Shown: positions 1 through 10,749, counted from the stretch's first letter. The stretch: 64,000 nucleotides of DNA from Rugamonas rivuli (GCF_009380165.1 NZ_WHUF01000004.1:124001-188000); one strand, 5' to 3'. A program made the numbers and translations. Notes: generated from the letters alone by a model not told the origin.

Positions 1-522
1 ATCGGCGTGTCCAACGAATCGTGCTGGGGCGTGAACGAGTTCGTCAAGCAGTCCGAGATGCAGGGCCTGCCGCGCATCGCCACCATCCAGAACCTGTACA
101 ACCTGACCGCGCGCCACTACGAAACCAGCCTGCTGGACGAGACCTGCTTCCGCGAGAACGTCAGCCTGCTGGCGTACAGCCCGCTGGCTTTCGGCCAGCT
201 GACGGCCAAGTATCACGACAACCCGAAAGCCCACGGCCGCCTGACGCTGTTCCCGCCGACGTGGAGCCCGCGCTACCTGCGCCCGCAGGTGCTGGAAGCG
301 GTGGCGCAATACGCGAAGCTGGCGCGCGACCACGGCATCACGCCGACGCAACTGGCGCTGGCGTGGTGCTACTCGCGCTGGTTCGTGGCCTCGACCATCA
401 TCGGCGCCACCACGCTGGCGCAGCTGAAGGAAAACATCGACGCCTACAGTCTGCAACTGCCGCCCGAAGTGTTGGCCCAGGTCGACGCCATCCATGCCCG
501 CATCCCCAATCCAGGCCAGTAA
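1..522 (+). CDS. Aldo/keto reductase, C-terminal part (5' end outside window)
   Basis: The reading frame is open from the first base, so the gene starts upstream of the window. About 173 residues remain. The first residues read IGVSNE followed by WGVNEF, which matches the conserved strand of NADP(H)-dependent aldo/keto reductases of the Tas/YajO type. Later motifs fit the end of the TIM barrel: LLAYSPLAFGQLTAKY, then TPTQLALAWCYSRWFVAS and IIGATTLAQLKENI, the segment that normally binds the NADPH 2'-phosphate. The catalytic Asp/Tyr/Lys/His lie upstream and cannot be checked. The substrate cannot be inferred; enzymes of this group reduce aldehydes or ketones in the cytoplasm. The family assignment is firm; Tas-type is an inference. 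Confidence 0.85.
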   Translation: MGVSNESCWGVNEFVKQSEMQGLPRIATIQNLYNLTARHYETSLLDETCFRENVSLLAYSPLAFGQLTAKYHDNPKAHGRLTLFPPTWSPRYLRPQVLEAVAQYAKLARDHGITPTQLALAWCYSRWFVASTIIGATTLAQLKENIDAYSLQLPPEVLAQVDAIHARIPNPGQ

Positions 523-639
523 AACAACAGTCTCCTGCACGTTATCCAAATCTTGAATATCATTAGACGTAACCATTCGTGGGCAACAAGCTTGCACACT
601 GGTAAGCTTTCCTCATCACCAACGTAGAAAGACCGTCTA

Positions 640-3021
640 ATGAGCACTCGCCGCATCGCCCCCCGCATCGCCCGCCCCCTCCTGCTCAGCAGCCTGATCG
701 CCACCGTCGTCATTCCCGCCTTCGCCCAGCAAGCCGTCGCCGACGGCGAACTGCAGTCCGTGGTCGTCACCGGGACTTACGCCAAGAACCGCCGCACCAT
801 CGATTCCGAATCGCCGGTCGACGTCATCGGCGCCAAGGAATTGCAGGCGAGCGGTTCATCCGAACTGGCGACCGTGCTGGGGCGCCTGCTGCCGTCGATG
901 AACTTCCCGCGCCCGTCCGGCGCCGACGCCAGCGATGCGGTGCGCCCGGCGCAGCTGCGCGGCCTGTCGCCTGACCAGACGCTGGTACTGGTCAACGGCA
1001 AGCGCCGCCACACCTCGGCGGTGGTCAACGTCAACGGCACCCAGGGCCGCGGCTCGGCGCCGGTGGACCTGAACGCGATCCCGCTGGCGGCCATCGACCA
1101 CATCGAAGTGCTGCGCGACGGCGCGGCGGCCCAGTACGGCTCCGACGCGATTGCCGGCGTGATCAACATCATCCTGAAAAAAGGCGCATCCGGCGGCGAG
1201 GCCGAAGTGGGCTTCGGCGAATACCAGAAGCGCGACGGCAAGGCTATCACCGTGCGCGGCTCCACCGGCTTCAACCTGGGCGACCAGGGCTGGGTGCGCG
1301 TGGCGCTGGAAGCGGCAGACCGCGATCCAACCAACCGCGCCGGTCCCGACCTGCGCAATCCGGCCGAACCGCGCTACGGCAAGGTCAACCAGCGCTTCGG
1401 CGATCCGGAGACCCGTCCGCGCACCGTGTTCGTCAACAGCCAGTACCGCATCAACGACGATATCGACTGGTACGCCTTCGCCAACTACGGCCAGCGCAAC
1501 ACCTCGGCCGCCGCCACCTGGCGCACCGCGCTGAACGGCTCGGCGCAGCGCACGCCGCTGTATCCGGAAGGCTTCCTGCCGCTGGAGAACAGCGAGTCGA
1601 CCGACACCTCGCTGGTGACGGGCTTGCGCGGCGAAGCGCGCGGCTGGCGTTGGGATGCCAGCCTGAACTACGGCAGCAACGAATTCCAGCTGGACCTGGA
1701 CCACACCGTCAACCAGACGCTGGGCGCCGCCAGCCCGACCCACTTCTACGCGGGCAAGCTGAAGAACACGCAGCAGCTGTTCAACTTCGACATCGCCAAG
1801 GAATATCCGGTGGCGGCCTTCAGCGGCCCGCTGACGGTGGCGCTGGGCGTCGAAGCGCGCCATGAGAAATACGAGATCGGCGCCGGCGACGAAGCATCCT
1901 ACATCGGCACCGGCGCGCAGGGCTTCTCCGGCTTCCGTCCTATCAATGCCGGCAGCAACAGCCGCCACAACGAATCGATCTACGCCAACCTGGAAGCGGA
2001 AGTCACCAAGAAGTTCTCGACCTCGGCCGCGCTGCGCCACGAACGCTACAGCGACTTCGGCAGCACCACCTCGGCCAAGGGCTCGGCGCGCTATGCCTTC
2101 TCGCCGGACTTCTCGCTGCGCGGCACGGCCTCGTCCGGCTTCCGCGCGCCATCGCTGGCGCAGCAGTTCTACACGATCACCACCACCAACTTCTCGGTGG
2201 TCAACGGCGTCAACACGCCGATCGAAACAGGCACCTTCGCCGTCGGCAGCGCCGCCGCATCGGCGTTGGGTGCGACCCCGCTGAAAGCCGAGAAAGCCCG
2301 CAACTACAGCCTCGGCGTGCAATGGTCGCCTACCCGCAACTGGAACACCTCGGTCGACGCCTACCGCATCGACATCGACGACCGCATCGCACTGTCGGCC
2401 AATATGACGCTATCGCCGGCGCTGCAGGCGGCGCTGGCCAAGCAAGGCATCCTGGTGGGCGCGGGCCGCTACTTCACCAACGCCATCGATACCCGCACCA
2501 CCGGCGTCGACGTGGTCAGCACCTACCGTTGGGACAGCAAGGATGCGGGCCGCTACGACTTCACCGCGGCCTACAACCACAACAAGAATTCGCTGGAACA
2601 CGTGAACGACAATCCAGCCATCCTGACCGCCAACGGCCTGACGCTGATCGACCGCCAGACCATCAACCGCATCACGGTGGGTTCGCCGAAGGACAAGTTC
2701 AGCCTGGCGACCGACTGGGCGCTGGGCGACTGGGGCGCGCGCGGCGTGGTGACGCGCTACGGCAGCTTCACCGTACCGCAGAACAATGCGACGCTGGACC
2801 AGGTGTACAACCCGCAGTGGGTGCTGGATATCTCGGGCAGCGTCAAGCTGAACAAGAACTGGCGCCTGAGCGCGGGCATCGACAACGTGACCAACCGTTA
2901 TCCGGACCAGGTCACGTCGGCGGGCAACCTCAACAACAACGGCATCAATCCGTACAGCGGCTTCGCGCCGAACGGCTTCAACGGCCGCTACTACTACGCC
3001 AAGGCTGGCTACAGCTGGTAA
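640..3021 (+). CDS. TonB-dependent outer membrane receptor
   Basis: A 793-residue outer membrane receptor for energised uptake of a siderophore, cofactor or organic nutrient. The N-terminus has a basic stretch and hydrophobic core ending FAQQA (about residue 30), consistent with a signal peptide. A TonB-box-like SVVVTGT follows near residues 40-46. The plug domain shows typical motifs (AAQYGSDAIAGVINIILKKG, about residues 165-185), then a 22-strand-type barrel whose last strand ends in aromatic residues (YYYAKAGYSW). The terminal Trp replaces the commoner Phe. The ATG at 640 lies downstream of an A-rich, weakly Shine-Dalgarno-like stretch. No substrate-specific neighbour is present: an aldo/keto reductase lies upstream and a convergent chemotaxis receptor follows 7 bases downstream. 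Ligand unknown. Confidence 0.92.
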   Translation: MSTRRIAPRIARPLLLSSLIATVVIPAFAQQAVADGELQSVVVTGTYAKNRRTIDSESPVDVIGAKELQASGSSELATVLGRLLPSMNFPRPSGADASDAVRPAQLRGLSPDQTLVLVNGKRRHTSAVVNVNGTQGRGSAPVDLNAIPLAAIDHIEVLRDGAAAQYGSDAIAGVINIILKKGASGGEAEVGFGEYQKRDGKAITVRGSTGFNLGDQGWVRVALEAADRDPTNRAGPDLRNPAEPRYGKVNQRFGDPETRPRTVFVNSQYRINDDIDWYAFANYGQRNTSAAATWRTALNGSAQRTPLYPEGFLPLENSESTDTSLVTGLRGEARGWRWDASLNYGSNEFQLDLDHTVNQTLGAASPTHFYAGKLKNTQQLFNFDIAKEYPVAAFSGPLTVALGVEARHEKYEIGAGDEASYIGTGAQGFSGFRPINAGSNSRHNESIYANLEAEVTKKFSTSAALRHERYSDFGSTTSAKGSARYAFSPDFSLRGTASSGFRAPSLAQQFYTITTTNFSVVNGVNTPIETGTFAVGSAAASALGATPLKAEKARNYSLGVQWSPTRNWNTSVDAYRIDIDDRIALSANMTLSPALQAALAKQGILVGAGRYFTNAIDTRTTGVDVVSTYRWDSKDAGRYDFTAAYNHNKNSLEHVNDNPAILTANGLTLIDRQTINRITVGSPKDKFSLATDWALGDWGARGVVTRYGSFTVPQNNATLDQVYNPQWVLDISGSVKLNKNWRLSAGIDNVTNRYPDQVTSAGNLNNNGINPYSGFAPNGFNGRYYYAKAGYSW

Positions 3022-3028
3022 TCGAAGT

Positions 3029-4633
3029 TCAGGCCGCCGCCAGTTGCCGCATGGGTTGACGTGGCGCTGGCGGTTGTCCCGCCAGCTTGAACACGCTGAC
3101 CGCCTGCGCCAGCAAGTCAGCCTGCTCGCGCATGCTTTGCGCGGCGGCGGCGGCCTCTTCCACCAGCGCCGCATTCTGCTGCGTCACATCGTCGATCGAC
3201 ACGATGGCTTGATTGACCTGTTCTATCCCCGTGCTTTGCTCACTGCTGGCGGCGCTGATTTCCGTCATGATGTCGGCCACCTGCTTGACCGATTTGACGA
3301 TGCCTTCCATCGTCGCGCCGGCCTCGTCCACCAGCAAGGCGCCCGCATCCACCGTCTGCACCGAACGCGCGATCAGCTCCTTGATTTCCTTGGCTGCGCT
3401 GGCCGAGCGCTGTGCCAGCGTCCGCACCTCCGAAGCCACCACGGCGAAACCGCGTCCCTGTTCGCCCGCGCGCGCCGCCTCCACCGCCGCATTCAAGGCC
3501 AGGATATTGGTCTGGAAGGCGATGCCGTCGATCACGCTGATGATGTCGACAATCTTGCTGGAGCTTTCCTTGATCGCGCCCATCGTGGTGACGACCTGGC
3601 CGACCACCTGCCCGCCCTTGGTGGCGAACTCGGATGCCGCCACTACCAGCTTGGTGGCCTGGCGTGCGTTCTCGGCGTTCTGCGTCACGGTCGACGTCAG
3701 TTCCTCCATCGACGACGCGGTCTCCTCCAGGCTGGAGGCCTGCTGCTCGGTGCGGCTGGACAAGTCCAGGTTGCCGCTGGCGATCTGATGGGAGGCGGTG
3801 GCGATCGTGTCCGTCCCCGAGCGCACCTGGCCGACGGTGCGCGCCAGGCTCTCGTTCATGTCGATCAGCGCGCGCAGCAGCAAGCCGGTTTCATCGGTGG
3901 TGTTGCACTCCATGTGCATGGTGAGGTCGCCGCCCGCCACCGCCTGCGCCATGCCGACGGCGCGGTTCAACGGCTGCGTGATGCTGCGCGTGATCCAGTA
4001 CAGCACCCATGAAGCCAGCGCGACGGCGGCCACGGTCAGCATGATCATCATGTTGCGCGAGCTGGCGTAGGCTTGCTGTGCCACGGTGCTGGCATCGTCG
4101 ATCGAGGCATTCTGGAATTTGACCAGTTCGGTCAGTGCGTTCAGGTAGGCGGTTTGTTCCTTGCGCACCGTGGTCAGCAGATAGTTGACCGACTCTTCGC
4201 GTTTGCTGTCGTCGGCCGACATCTTGAGGAAGTGAGTCTGCACCACCGTGTATTTGTCGCGCGCTTCCAGCACGGCTTGCAGCTTGGCCTTGCTTTGCGG
4301 GTCTTCATCGTCGGCGATCAGCACGCCGAGTTTGTCGAGGCGGGTGGCGTTGTCGGCCTTGCGCTTTTCCACGCGCTCCAGCTCGGCCTTGACCACCTCG
4401 GGATCTTTGGACAGCATGGCGTTGCGCATGGCGCGCGCCACATCGTTCAGGCCGCCGATGGTTTCGTAGGCGAGTATCACCTTGGGTATCTTGTCCGCCG
4501 ACAGATCCTGGGTGTTGTTATTCAACTTGCCAAGATTGCCTATGCCGATCACGGAAATGCCGATCATGAACACCATCGACACACCCAGGCCGGCAGCGAG
4601 CCTGGCCCCTATCTTCCAGTTTCCGATACCCAT
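3029..4633 (-). CDS. Methyl-accepting chemotaxis protein
   Basis: A 534-residue transmembrane chemoreceptor. The first membrane segment spans about residues 10-32. A periplasmic four-helix-bundle type sensor region of about 160 residues follows, and the second membrane segment ([19 protein letters not shown]) lies near 195-213. A HAMP region follows, then the cytoplasmic signalling domain with the conserved hairpin tip containing [16 protein letters not shown], which contacts CheA and CheW. No C-terminal CheR/CheB-binding pentapeptide is visible; the tail is Ala/Pro rich. The ATG at 4633 is preceded by GGGAG. The gene stands alone and converges with the upstream TonB receptor gene. The ligand cannot be read from the sequence. 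Confidence 0.95.
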   Translation of the reverse strand: MGIGNWKIGARLAAGLGVSMVFMIGISVIGIGNLGKLNNNTQDLSADKIPKVILAYETIGGLNDVARAMRNAMLSKDPEVVKAELERVEKRKADNATRLDKLGVLIADDEDPQSKAKLQAVLEARDKYTVVQTHFLKMSADDSKREESVNYLLTTVRKEQTAYLNALTELVKFQNASIDDASTVAQQAYASSRNMMIMLTVAAVALASWVLYWITRSITQPLNRAVGMAQAVAGGDLTMHMECNTTDETGLLLRALIDMNESLARTVGQVRSGTDTIATASHQIASGNLDLSSRTEQQASSLEETASSMEELTSTVTQNAENARQATKLVVAASEFATKGGQVVGQVVTTMGAIKESSSKIVDIISVIDGIAFQTNILALNAAVEAARAGEQGRGFAVVASEVRTLAQRSASAAKEIKELIARSVQTVDAGALLVDEAGATMEGIVKSVKQVADIMTEISAASSEQSTGIEQVNQAIVSIDDVTQQNAALVEEAAAAAQSMREQADLLAQAVSVFKLAGQPPAPRQPMRQLAAA

Positions 4634-4754
4634 TTACGTGCTCCCCAGAGTAAGACCAACGGACTTAAATTCTTGGTTGCTGCAAACTAGTTATGCGTTT
4701 TAGTATAGGGTCAATCAGCCGTGCTTGATGGAAAAAATTCGCAGACTGTTTGGT

Positions 4755-4778
4755 GGCCGCCACACGTGTGCGGCGGCC
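4755..4778 (-). terminator. Hairpin downstream of cysB
   Basis: GGCCGCC (4755-4761) and GGCGGCC (4772-4778) form a 7-bp stem around a 10-base loop just past the cysB stop. On the minus strand the T-run lies about 20 bases further on rather than directly after the stem, so this is a weak or non-canonical terminator. Confidence 0.35.
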
Positions 4779-4784
4779 GCCGGA

Positions 4785-5717
4785 TCAGGACAAATCCCCG
4801 CCGCTCAAGGCCGCGTCGATATCGGCGCGGGTCAGGTCGGGCGCGAATTGCTGGATGAAGTGGTAGGCGTAGGAGCGCAGATAAGCGCCGCGCCGCACCG
4901 CCAGCCGCGTGGTGTTTTGCGCAAACAGGTGCGACGCTTCCACCGCGCGCATGCCCTTGTCGCGGCCGTGGTCGAAGGCCATCGAAGCGACGATGCCCAC
5001 GCCCAAACCCAGCGACACATACTGCTTGATCACGTCCGAATCCATCGCGGTCAGCACGATGTCGGGCTTGACGCCGGCCTGCGCGAACGCCGCGTCGATA
5101 TGGCCGCGACCGGTGAAGCCGACGTCGTAGGTAATCAGCGGGAATTCGGCCAGGTCTTCCAGACGGATCGGCGAGCGCGTCAGCAGCGGGTGGCCGTCCG
5201 GCACCACGATCAAATGGCTCCAGCGGTAGCAAGGGAAGGACACCAGGTCGGGGAACTGCGACAGGCCTTCAGTGGCGATGCCGATGTCGGTCTTGCCGGA
5301 CAAAATCCATTCGGCGATGTGCTCGGGCGCGCTCTGCTGCAGGGCGATGCGCACGTCGGGATAGGCAGTGCGGAAACCTTGCACCACTTTGGGCAGCGCA
5401 TAGCGCGCCTGCGTGTGGGTGGCGGCCACGCTCAGCGTGCCGCTTTGCTGGCCGGTGTATTCCAGGCTGGCCTGTTGCAGATTCTCGGCCTCGATCAGCA
5501 GGCGGTCGATGATCTTCAGGATGCCCTTGCCCGGCTCGGTCATGCCGGTCAGGCGCTTGCCGTTGCGTTCGAAAATCACGACGCCCAGTTCGTCTTCCAG
5601 CTCGCGGATCTGGCGGCTGACGCCGGGTTGCGAGGTGAACAGGGCATTCGCCACTTCGGTCAGGTTGTAGCCGCGACGGGCCGCTTCGCGGATGGACCGC
5701 AGTTGTTGGAAATTCAT
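4785..5717 (-). CDS. cysB: CysB-type LysR transcriptional activator of sulfur assimilation
   Basis: A 310-residue LysR-family regulator. The N-terminal winged helix-turn-helix reads [20 protein letters not shown], then [15 protein letters not shown], the signature of the CysB/Cbl branch. CysB proteins activate sulfate transport and reduction genes when N-acetylserine is bound and sulfide or thiosulfate is low. The effector-binding domain occupies about residues 90-310. The start codon overlaps the cysA stop as ATGA (5714-5717), so translation is probably coupled to the transporter it is expected to control. The position at the end of the cysTWA operon makes the assignment strong. The closely related Ssu/Cbl regulators of sulfonate use are the main alternative. 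Confidence 0.9.
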   Translation of the reverse strand: MNFQQLRSIREAARRGYNLTEVANALFTSQPGVSRQIRELEDELGVVIFERNGKRLTGMTEPGKGILKIIDRLLIEAENLQQASLEYTGQQSGTLSVAATHTQARYALPKVVQGFRTAYPDVRIALQQSAPEHIAEWILSGKTDIGIATEGLSQFPDLVSFPCYRWSHLIVVPDGHPLLTRSPIRLEDLAEFPLITYDVGFTGRGHIDAAFAQAGVKPDIVLTAMDSDVIKQYVSLGLGVGIVASMAFDHGRDKGMRAVEASHLFAQNTTRLAVRRGAYLRSYAYHFIQQFAPDLTRADIDAALSGGDLS

Positions 5718-6784
5718 ATGGATACTCCACCATCAACAAATACATGCAGGCGCTTGGGACGCACTACCAGGGTTTCGCCTTCTTTCAATTGCAGATGGCT
5801 GTAACGTTCATTCGACATCACCGCTTCGATCAGCTCGGTGGTATCGCTGCGCTCCAGGTCCAGCTGGGCCAGCGGGCCGATCGCGTGCGCGCGGCGCAGC
5901 TTGACCACGATGCCTTCCGCACCCGGCGTGTAGCGGTCGATCTCCAGGTCGTGCGGACGCACATAGGCCGTGCCCTTGCCGTCGGCGGCAGGCTGGCCCG
6001 GCACGGTGAAGGAAGCGTCGCCGCTGGCCAGGATGCCGTCCTGCACGCGGCCGTGGAACATGTTCACATTGCCGAGGAAGCCGTACACGAACGGCGAGGC
6101 AGGATGGTTGTAGACCTCGTCAGGTGCGCCGATCTGCTCGACGTTCCCCTTGTTCATCAGCACCACCTGGTCGGCCACTTCCAGCGCCTCTTCCTGGTCG
6201 TGGGTGACGAAGATCGAGGTCACGTGCAGCTCGTCGTGCAGGCGGCGCAGCCAGCGGCGCAGTTCCTTGCGCACCTTGGCGTCCAGCGCGCCGAACGGTT
6301 CGTCCAGCAGCAGCACACGAGGTTCAACGGCCAGTGCGCGCGCCAGCGCGATACGCTGACGCTGGCCGCCCGACAGCTGCGGCGGATAGCGGTCGGCCAG
6401 CCAGTCCAGCTGCACCAGTTCCAGCAGGTCTTTGACCTTGCGGCGGATCTGGTCTTCCGACGGCCGCTCTGCGCGCGGCTTGACGCGCAGGCCGAAGGCG
6501 ACGTTCTCAAATACCGTCATGTGCTTGAACAGCGCGTAGTGCTGGAACACGAAGCCGACCTGGCGCTCGCGCACATGGCGGTGCGAGGCGTCGTTGGCGT
6601 CCAGCAGCACCTGGCCCGAGTCCGGATGTTCGAGGCCGGCGATGATGCGCAGCAGCGTGGTCTTGCCGCAGCCGGAAGGCCCCAACAGCGCGGTCAGTTC
6701 GCCCTGCGGGAAATCCAGCGACACATTGTTCAGGGCGACGAAATCGCCGAAGCGCTTGTTGATGTTTTTAACTTCGATAGTCAT
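5714..6784 (-). CDS. cysA: Sulfate/thiosulfate ABC transporter ATP-binding protein
   Basis: A 356-residue cytoplasmic ATPase that powers sulfate/thiosulfate import with CysT, CysW and Sbp. Walker A is GPSGCGKTT (residues 35-43), the signature is [15 protein letters not shown], and Walker B is [12 protein letters not shown]. The switch His follows in [17 protein letters not shown]-terminal regulatory TOBE-type domain covers about residues 240-356. The length and the presence of this domain fit the CysA/MalK group. The gene starts 4 bases after cysW and its stop overlaps the cysB start. Expression is expected to depend on CysB. Confidence 0.96.
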   Translation of the reverse strand: MTIEVKNINKRFGDFVALNNVSLDFPQGELTALLGPSGCGKTTLLRIIAGLEHPDSGQVLLDANDASHRHVRERQVGFVFQHYALFKHMTVFENVAFGLRVKPRAERPSEDQIRRKVKDLLELVQLDWLADRYPPQLSGGQRQRIALARALAVEPRVLLLDEPFGALDAKVRKELRRWLRRLHDELHVTSIFVTHDQEEALEVADQVVLMNKGNVEQIGAPDEVYNHPASPFVYGFLGNVNMFHGRVQDGILASGDASFTVPGQPAADGKGTAYVRPHDLEIDRYTPGAEGIVVKLRRAHAIGPLAQLDLERSDTTELIEAVMSNERYSHLQLKEGETLVVRPKRLHVFVDGGVSI

Positions 6785-6788
6785 GGCA

Positions 6789-7682
6789 TTACTCCGTTGG
6801 ACGCTTGTCGTCGGCGATGGATTCGTTGAGGCGCCAGGCGATAAAGGATTTCAGGGCCAGCGTCACCAGCGCCAGCAGGGCCAGCAGCGAGGCCACGGCA
6901 AAGGCGGCGGCAAAGTTGTATTCGTTGTAGAGGATCTCGACCTGCAGCGGCACGGTGTTGGTCTCGCCGCGAATGTGGCCGGACACCACCGACACCGCGC
7001 CGAACTCGCCCATGGCGCGGGCATTACACAGGATCACGCCGTACAGCAGGCCCCATTTGATGTTGGGCAGCGTGACGCGGCGGAAGGTGTCCCAGCCGGA
7101 CGCGCCCAGCACGATGGCGGCCTCTTCCTCTTCGCTGCCCTGCGCCTGCATCAGCGGAATCAGCTCGCGGGCGACAAACGGGAAGGTGACGAAGATGGTG
7201 GCCAGCACGATGCCCGGCACCGCGAACAGGATCTTGATGTCGTGCGCCTGCAGCCACGGGCCGAACCAGCCCTGCGCGCCGAACAGCAGCACGTAGATCA
7301 GGCCGGAGATCACGGGCGACACCGAGAACGGCAAGTCGATCAGGGTCAGCAGGATGCTCTTGCCGCGGAACTCGAACTTGGCGATGCACCACGAAGCAGC
7401 CACGCCGAACACCAGGTTCAGCGGCACGGCGATCACGGCCGTGATCAGCGTCAGCTTGATGGCCGAGATCGCATCTTCCTCGATGATGGCGGCCACGTAG
7501 GCTTGCCAGCCCTTGCGGAAGGCTTCGGCGAACACGGCCACCAGCGGCACGAACAGGAACAGCGTCAGGAAGGTCAGCGCGACGGCGATCAGCACGATGC
7601 GCACCCAGCCCGGCTCCAGCGTGTGCGGGGCCGACGGTAGTTCGCCACGGCGGCGCGGTACAGTAGTAGGGACGGCGCTCAT
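6789..7682 (-). CDS. cysW: Sulfate ABC transporter permease CysW
   Basis: A 297-residue inner membrane permease with about six hydrophobic segments. The cytoplasmic EAA loop that docks on CysA reads [19 protein letters not shown], with [13 protein letters not shown] following. CysW pairs with CysT to form the sulfate/thiosulfate channel. The start codon shares one base with the cysT stop codon (TAATG at 7682), and cysA follows after 4 bases, so the three genes form a tightly packed operon. The order T-W-A supports CysW rather than CysT. Confidence 0.95.
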   Translation of the reverse strand: MSAVPTTVPRRRGELPSAPHTLEPGWVRIVLIAVALTFLTLFLFVPLVAVFAEAFRKGWQAYVAAIIEEDAISAIKLTLITAVIAVPLNLVFGVAASWCIAKFEFRGKSILLTLIDLPFSVSPVISGLIYVLLFGAQGWFGPWLQAHDIKILFAVPGIVLATIFVTFPFVARELIPLMQAQGSEEEEAAIVLGASGWDTFRRVTLPNIKWGLLYGVILCNARAMGEFGAVSVVSGHIRGETNTVPLQVEILYNEYNFAAAFAVASLLALLALVTLALKSFIAWRLNESIADDKRPTE

Positions 7683-8554
7683 TATTTACCCGACTTTCCG
7701 CGAGCCCAGGCTTGCAACAGGTTGATGGTCAACAGCATGATGAAGGACACCACCAGCATCACCACCGCGATGGCGGTGGCGCCGGCATAGTCGTACTGCT
7801 CCAGCTTGGTGATGATGAACAGCGGCGTGATCTCCGACACCATCGGCATATTGCCGGCGATGAAAATCACCGAGCCGTACTCGCCGGTGGCGCGCGCGAA
7901 GGCCAGCGCGAAGCCTGTCATCAGCGACGGCAAGATGGTCGGGAACACCACGCGGGTAAAGGTCTGCAATGCGTTGGCGCCCAGGCTGGCGGCGGCCTCT
8001 TCCAGTTCGCGCTCGGCGTCTTCCAGCACAGGCTGCACGGTGCGCACCACGAACGGCAGGCCGATGAAGGTCAGCGCGACCACCACGCCGACCGGCGTGA
8101 ACGCCACCTTGAAACCCAGCGTGCCTTCGAGGAAGCGGCCGAACCAGCCGTTGGCCGAATACAGCGCGGTCAGCGTGATGCCGGCCACGGCGGTCGGCAG
8201 CGCGAACGGCAGGTCGACCAGCGCGTCGATGATGCGCTTGCCGGGGAATTCGTAGCGCACCAGCACCCAGGCGACGATGCCGCCGAAGATGACGTTGATG
8301 AAGGCGCCCAGCAGCGAGGCGCCGAAAGTCAGTTTGTAGGAAGCCATCACGCGGGCCGACGTCACGGCGCTCCAGAAACCTTCCCAGCTCAGCGTGAAGG
8401 TCTTCAGGAACACTGCCGACAACGGGATCAGGACGATCAGCGTCAGGTAGAAAATGGTGAATCCCAGCGACAGCCGGAAACCCGGCATGACGCGGAATGG
8501 CGCGCTCCGGGCGGCAGCGGGTGCCGTGGCGGACGCAGCGAGAACTGCTGACAT
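7682..8554 (-). CDS. cysT: Sulfate ABC transporter permease CysT (CysU)
   Basis: A 290-residue inner membrane permease, partner of CysW. Hydrophobic segments run from about residue 30 to the end, and the EAA loop reads [19 protein letters not shown]. The ATG at 8554 was chosen because AAGGGAG lies a few bases upstream; an in-frame start 48 bases further upstream lacks such a site. The first gene of the cysTWA-cysB operon. The upstream region (8555-8664) holds an AT-rich promoter-like stretch and a GTTCTCAT octamer that recurs upstream of sbp. Confidence 0.95.
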   Translation of the reverse strand: MSAVLAASATAPAAARSAPFRVMPGFRLSLGFTIFYLTLIVLIPLSAVFLKTFTLSWEGFWSAVTSARVMASYKLTFGASLLGAFINVIFGGIVAWVLVRYEFPGKRIIDALVDLPFALPTAVAGITLTALYSANGWFGRFLEGTLGFKVAFTPVGVVVALTFIGLPFVVRTVQPVLEDAERELEEAAASLGANALQTFTRVVFPTILPSLMTGFALAFARATGEYGSVIFIAGNMPMVSEITPLFIITKLEQYDYAGATAIAVVMLVVSFIMLLTINLLQAWARGKSGK

Positions 8555-8664
8555 GGTTGCTCCCTTATTACAAATTCTTCTATAAGGGCTGCATGTTCTC
8601 ATCTGCGCTTCATATTACAAACGAAGCATTTTTCATTTAGTTAGACGCGGAAGCTATATACCGC

Positions 8665-9438
8665 TCAGGACACCAGCTTGGCGGCGACCGCGACCAGGGT
8701 CAGCGCCAGCAAGCCGCGCAGCAGGCGCTCCGGCACGGCGCGGGCGGCGTAGGCGCCGATGGTGATGCCGGGCAGCGAACCGATCAGCAGGGTCAGCAAC
8801 AGGCTCCAGTTGATCGAGCCCAGCCACCAGTGGCCGACGGCGGCAATGGCCGTCAGCGGCACGGCGTAGGCGATGTCGGTGCCGGCCACTTCGGCCGAGG
8901 TCAGGCGTGGGTACAACATCACCAGCAGCGTCGCGCCGATGGCGCCGGCGCCGATGGAGGAGATCGTCACCAGCGTGCCCAGCACTGCGCCGGAGACCAC
9001 CGTGGCGATGACCAGCGCCCTGCCCTGCAACTGGCGCTCGGGATGGGCGGTGATCCAGGCCAGCATCTTGCGCTTGAACAGCAGGGCGACGACGGTCAGC
9101 AGCACGGAACCGGCGATCATGTAGCGTATCACCTGGCCGATGTCTTTATTGAGGGTGCCGAAATGTTTGAGGAACAGGCTGGCTATCAGGGCCGCAGGCA
9201 AGGCGCCCAGGCAGAGGCGGCGCACGATTTCCCAGTGCACCGTGCCGCGCATGCGGTGGGTGAAGGTGCCGACGCCCTTGGTCAGCGAGGCGAACGCCAG
9301 GTCGGTGCCGACCGCCACTGCGGGCGAGACACCGAACAACAAAGTCAGCAGCGGCGTCATCAACGAGCCACCGCCAACGCCGGTCATGCCGACCAGCAGG
9401 CCGACCGCGAAACCAGATGCGACAAACGACAAATCCAT
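8665..9438 (-). CDS. TauE/SafE-type (TSUP) membrane permease
   Basis: A 257-residue membrane protein with the glycine-rich repeats of the TSUP family: GFAVGLLVGMTGVGGGSLM near the N-terminus and TISSIGAGAIGATLLVMLYP in the second half. About seven to eight membrane segments are visible. Family members move sulfite, sulfoacetate or other organic sulfur anions. The ATG at 9438 is preceded by GGGGAAT; an upstream in-frame TTG is less likely. It lies between a peroxiredoxin and cysT within the sulfate gene block, which favours a role in sulfur-anion handling, although the family also has unrelated members. Confidence 0.85.
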   Translation of the reverse strand: MDLSFVASGFAVGLLVGMTGVGGGSLMTPLLTLLFGVSPAVAVGTDLAFASLTKGVGTFTHRMRGTVHWEIVRRLCLGALPAALIASLFLKHFGTLNKDIGQVIRYMIAGSVLLTVVALLFKRKMLAWITAHPERQLQGRALVIATVVSGAVLGTLVTISSIGAGAIGATLLVMLYPRLTSAEVAGTDIAYAVPLTAIAAVGHWWLGSINWSLLLTLLIGSLPGITIGAYAARAVPERLLRGLLALTLVAVAAKLVS

Positions 9439-9516
9439 GCAATTCCCCAAGAGTAGATCGCAGAGTACCTACTCTTGGGAAATATCCAAACAACGGATTG
9501 CTTATTTGCTTATGCG

Positions 9517-10155
9517 TTATTTATTCGGCTGAGGTGTTACGCGGAGGTAAGGTTTGGCCGCGGTGAAGCCCTTAGGATACTTTTGTTTCAGTACATCAGG
9601 GTCTTGCACGGTCAGCGGGATGATGACATCGTCGCCATCTTTCCAGTTGCCCGGGGTGGCCACGGTGTAGCCGTCGGTCAGTTGCAGGGCGTCGATAACG
9701 CGCAACACTTCGTCGAAATTGCGGCCGGTGCTCATCGGGTAGGTGATGCTCAGGCGGACCTTCTTGTTCGGATCGATGACGAACAGCGTGCGCACGGTGG
9801 CCGTGGTCGAGGCGTTCGGGTGAATCATGTCGTACAGCGCGGAGACTTTGCGGTCTTCATCGGCGATGATGGGGAAGCCGACCACGGTGCCCTGGGTTTC
9901 CTCGATGTCGCTGATCCAGGCCTGGTGCGATTCGGCCGGGTCGACCGACAGCGCGATCGCTTTGACGTTGCGCTTGTCAAATTCAGGTTTCAGCTTGGCG
10001 GTCAGGCCCAGCTCGGTCGTGCACACTGGCGTAAAATCGGCCGGGTGCGAGAACAGCACGACCCAGGAATTGCCTGCCCACTCGTGAAAGTGCAGCTTGC
10101 CGATGGAGGAATCTTGTTCAAAATCAGGGGCATTATCGCCCAGTCGTATCGTCAT
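9517..10155 (-). CDS. 1-Cys peroxiredoxin (Prx6 group)
   Basis: A 212-residue cytoplasmic thiol peroxidase that reduces hydrogen peroxide and organic hydroperoxides. The peroxidatic cysteine is C45 in the motif HPADFTPVCTTELG, with the Prx6-type RxLF segment (VRTLFVIDP) and a C-terminal dimerisation region ending in KPYLRVTPQP. No second cysteine was found, so it should be resolved by an external thiol such as glutathione. The length matches the family. It sits between a hydrolase gene and the TSUP permease inside the sulfur block, a reasonable place for a thiol-dependent enzyme. Regulation is unknown. Confidence 0.93.
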   Translation of the reverse strand: MTIRLGDNAPDFEQDSSIGKLHFHEWAGNSWVVLFSHPADFTPVCTTELGLTAKLKPEFDKRNVKAIALSVDPAESHQAWISDIEETQGTVVGFPIIADEDRKVSALYDMIHPNASTTATVRTLFVIDPNKKVRLSITYPMSTGRNFDEVLRVIDALQLTDGYTVATPGNWKDGDDVIIPLTVQDPDVLKQKYPKGFTAAKPYLRVTPQPNK

Positions 10156-10191
10156 GGTGTGCTCCAGGGGGGAAAGAAAAGGGACCGGTTT

Positions 10192-10749
10192 TCAGCCGGC
10201 CGTCAGCCTGCTATTCTGCGCCTTTTCTGCTAAAAAATACAAGGTTTCCAAGCCTTCCGGCCAATCGCCCAGGCCGGACTCGGCATTGATGTGTCCCAGC
10301 GGCCCGCCGTTGATGAAGCGGCTGCTCCAGCGCCGCGCCCACAACTCGGCGCGCGGCGCCGCCATCCACGGGTCGCTGGTGCTGCCGACCAGGATAGACG
10401 GCACCGGCAGCGCCTGCTGCGGCAGCTGCGCCGCCACGCCGAATTTATCGGGATCGGCAGGCGCCACCAGCAGCACGCCGGCCACGCCGGACGGATCGCG
10501 CGCCACGCTGTGCACGGTGGCCAAGCTGCCGAAACTGTGGGCGACGATCAGCGTCGGACGCGTATCGTCGCCGCGCACCTGGTCGACCCGCGCCGACCAG
10601 CGCGACAAGTCGGGCTGGTCCCACGCATCCTGCCCCACCCGCTCGAACCAGGGGAACAGGCGCTGCCAGCGACTTTGCCAGTGCTCCGGTCCGCTGTTAT
10701 GCAGACCGGGCGCAATCAGCACGCGGAACCGGGCCAGTACATCGTCCAT
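10192..10749 (-). CDS. RBBP9/YdeN-type alpha/beta hydrolase
   Basis: A 185-residue small serine hydrolase. The start has the family pattern VLIAPGLHNSGPEHWQSRW. The nucleophile elbow is VAHSFGS; the acid is probably in TSDPW (a hydrolase-type loop) and the base in GPLGHINAESG, which is conserved in this family. Substrates of bacterial members are mostly unknown. The start lies 2 bases after the sbp stop, so the gene is co-transcribed with the sulfate-binding protein. A role in sulfur metabolism is suggested only by position. Confidence 0.88.
   Translation of the reverse strand: MDDVLARFRVLIAPGLHNSGPEHWQSRWQRLFPWFERVGQDAWDQPDLSRWSARVDQVRGDDTRPTLIVAHSFGSLATVHSVARDPSGVAGVLLVAPADPDKFGVAAQLPQQALPVPSILVGSTSDPWMAAPRAELWARRWSSRFINGGPLGHINAESGLGDWPEGLETLYFLAEKAQNSRLTAG

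Noticed and set aside
856-2322. A 488-codon open frame antisense to the first TonB receptor gene
   Set aside because: Arg/Ala/Val/Gly-rich composition typical of GC-rich shadow frames, no ribosome site and no recognisable motif; the plus-strand receptor has clear domain structure.
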